The position numbers were made by a program, and so were the translations under genes. A stretch of 6,155 nt of DNA from JAGOSA01 sp039795715 (GTDB lineage: Bacteria; Patescibacteriota; Minisyncoccia; Phycocordibacterales; UBA9973). Within the stretch, counting starts at the first letter, position 1. Every line of letters begins with the position of its first letter. Below the pieces are notes generated by a model. It did no database searches and had not been told where the DNA came from. It saw only the letters and a list, made by a program, of their open reading frames with translations. Positions 5,171 through 6,155 of the stretch are shown here, in pieces. The stretch covers positions 1 through 6,155 of the forward strand of contig JBDKLD010000051.1 of NCBI GenBank assembly GCA_039795715.1, read 5' to 3'.

Positions 5171-5437
5171 ATGCCAGCCTTCGGCATGACACGGGAAAGC
5201 CGACGAATTGCCATCTTGCAAGGGCGTTGCCCCTTGACCCCAGAGACTGGCGGAAGCCAGTCTCAAACTTCCTTTTCATCAGCATAGACAGTCTATGGCC
5301 AGCGGTCTGGGGGTCGAGGGGTTCTCCCCTCGCAAGTCTGCATTTTCGAGGTCGCCACAGGCGAACGGTTACGAACAATTATTGAGGGCTATCTGCCCGA
5401 AAAAAATTGTTCGTAACGAATATGCAAACTTGCCCTC
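5171..5437. other. Array of perfect hairpins, candidate oriT or other single-strand-active site
   Basis: No convincing gene lies between 5109 and 5511. Instead there are successive inverted repeats: ATGCC/GGCAT (5171-5187), CAAGGG/CCCTTG (5219-5236), GAGACTGGC/GCCAGTCTC around a GGAA loop (5243-5264), CATAGAC-A-GTCTATG (5283-5297), CCAG/CTGG (5299-5310), CGAGGGG/CCCCTCG (5315-5332) and GTTACGAACAATT/AATTGTTCGTAAC (5368-5380/5405-5417). After the last comes CAAACTTGCCCTC (5425-5437), which shares GCCCTC and an upstream AA with the nic region known for MOBQ plasmids such as RSF1010 (TAAGTGCGCCCTC). No relaxase gene is on the plasmid, so if this is oriT it would act with a relaxase supplied in trans. 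Confidence 0.4.
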
Positions 5438-5511
5438 TGCGCGACACGAAAAACCGTCACCATTGAAACGATCAATTTTTTGCTAGTGAAAAAGGAAAGG
5501 CGATAGTCCCT

Positions 5512-6155
5512 CTACGACTGGCTGAACTTCTCAAAGAACGAGAGGAAAGACACTCGAACGGTGGCGACAGTTTCGGGCTTCTCTGGGTTTTTCTCTTTCG
5601 CCTTTGCCCATGCAGACAAGGCAAAGCCCGTGATTGACGCCTCATAAGCCGTGCGGATGTTCTCTTGCTCTGCGCTCGAAATAGCATTGAATCGGGTGAG
5701 TATGGCCTCACGCTCTAAGCGTTCAGCCTCTATTTTTTTGCTCTCTGCATCCTGCTTTGATTTTTCTACAGCGTCACGCTTCGCTTTTTCCTCTTCCTGC
5801 TTCTTTTGTTCCTTCACCCATGATGCCCCGATATTGTCAGTCACGGCACGGGCGAGAAACCCCGTGAGACTGTCTCGAATCTTTCCCGCTTTCTGCATGG
5901 CTTTCGTGTAGGCGATAGCCTCACGCAAACGGGCAACGGTATATTTTCTTTTCCACCTGTAAGCGGTTTGTTGATCTATGCCTATCGCTATAAGTTCTGA
6001 AATATATTCAGGATGCGCCTGTTTCCCGTCCACCTCTTCCAGTTTCGGTAATGGTTCATCAATATCGAGCTGGAGTTGCTTTGCTTTCTCGCAGTGAAAA
6101 ACGATGTGTGAGACTTTGCGGCCTGTTTTTGGATAATCTACCTGCGTGATTTGAA
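5512..6155 (-). CDS. rep: Replication initiator Rep, C-terminal part; gene continues from base 1
   Basis: The carboxyl part of the 423-residue initiator that starts at 749. The frame enters from base 1 via 6034 (6035-6155 duplicates 1-121) and ends with TAG at 5512-5514. Residues from about 251 on are unique to this part. HPEYISELIAIGIDQQTAYRW (about 257-277) and the GKIRDSLTGFLARAV stretch (about 300-314) form the helical C-terminal module often seen after the Rep_3 domain. Residues 323-362 are a highly charged, E/K/R-rich segment predicted to be a coiled coil. The tail ends SFLSFFEKFSQS. The GTG at 6033 could be mistaken for a start of a separate 173-residue protein, but the continuous frame across the join shows it is internal valine 251. 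Confidence 0.92.
   Translation of the reverse strand, partial: QITQVDYPKTGRKVSHIVFHCEKAKQLQLDIDEPLPKLEEVDGKQAHPEYISELIAIGIDQQTAYRWKRKYTVARLREAIAYTKAMQKAGKIRDSLTGFLARAVTDNIGASWVKEQKKQEEEKAKRDAVEKSKQDAESKKIEAERLEREAILTRFNAISSAEQENIRTAYEASITGFALSAWAKAKEKNPEKPETVATVRVSFLSFFEKFSQS
6035..6155. repeat. Terminal direct repeat, right copy (circular overlap)
   Basis: Exact copy of 1-121. It should be trimmed to obtain the unique 6,034-bp circle. Confidence 0.95.

Noticed and set aside
5106..5378. Minus-strand 90-codon frame and overlapping frames in the hairpin array
   Set aside because: Every frame here crosses the perfect inverted repeats, no protein family is recognisable, and several frames are open at once, as expected in structured GC-richer noncoding DNA.

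Overview
The window is one complete small circular plasmid of about 6,034 bp, written as a linear molecule. Bases 1-121 are repeated exactly at 6035-6155, and a single replication-initiator reading frame runs across that join without a break. Sigma70-type promoters, a perfect DnaA box, a Rep_3-type initiator with iterons, a ParA partner of the ribbon-helix-helix type and a Phd/PIN toxin-antitoxin pair all suggest a proteobacterial host, perhaps a gammaproteobacterium. The genus cannot be fixed from the sequence.

Layout, on the circle. rep (423 aa, minus strand) is split between 1-749 and 5512-6034. Upstream of it lies the origin (about 800-955): three 21-bp iterons, a DnaA box, and two operator-like repeats over the rep promoter. 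A hairpin-rich intergenic stretch (about 1010-1210) follows. Next come parA (1291-1932) and a small ribbon-helix-helix gene (1981-2271), together a partition cassette. Converging on it from the other strand is a Phd/YefM antitoxin and PIN-domain toxin operon (3078 down to 2394). Beyond that is an AT-rich two-gene cargo operon on the minus strand (4977 down to 3315): an Fe(II)/2-oxoglutarate amino-acid hydroxylase of the clavaminate synthase/AsnO/VioC type and an overlapping alpha/beta hydrolase. The last 450 bp before rep (5063-5511) look noncoding and carry a run of perfect hairpins that may be a transfer origin or another single-strand-active site.

How the parts fit. Rep, iterons and DnaA box drive replication. 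ParA with its small DNA-binding partner, plus the toxin-antitoxin pair, keep the plasmid in the population. The oxygenase-hydrolase pair is the only apparent metabolic cargo; no NRPS, transporter or resistance gene accompanies it. A family of CATATCAA/TTGATATG repeats occurs before parA, between parA and its partner, and on both sides of the cargo operon. The best reading is that these are binding sites of the ribbon-helix-helix protein, serving as centromere and operators. The most interesting items are the cargo pair, this dispersed repeat family, the hairpin array, and a perfect 16-bp inverted repeat inside the end of the hydrolase gene.
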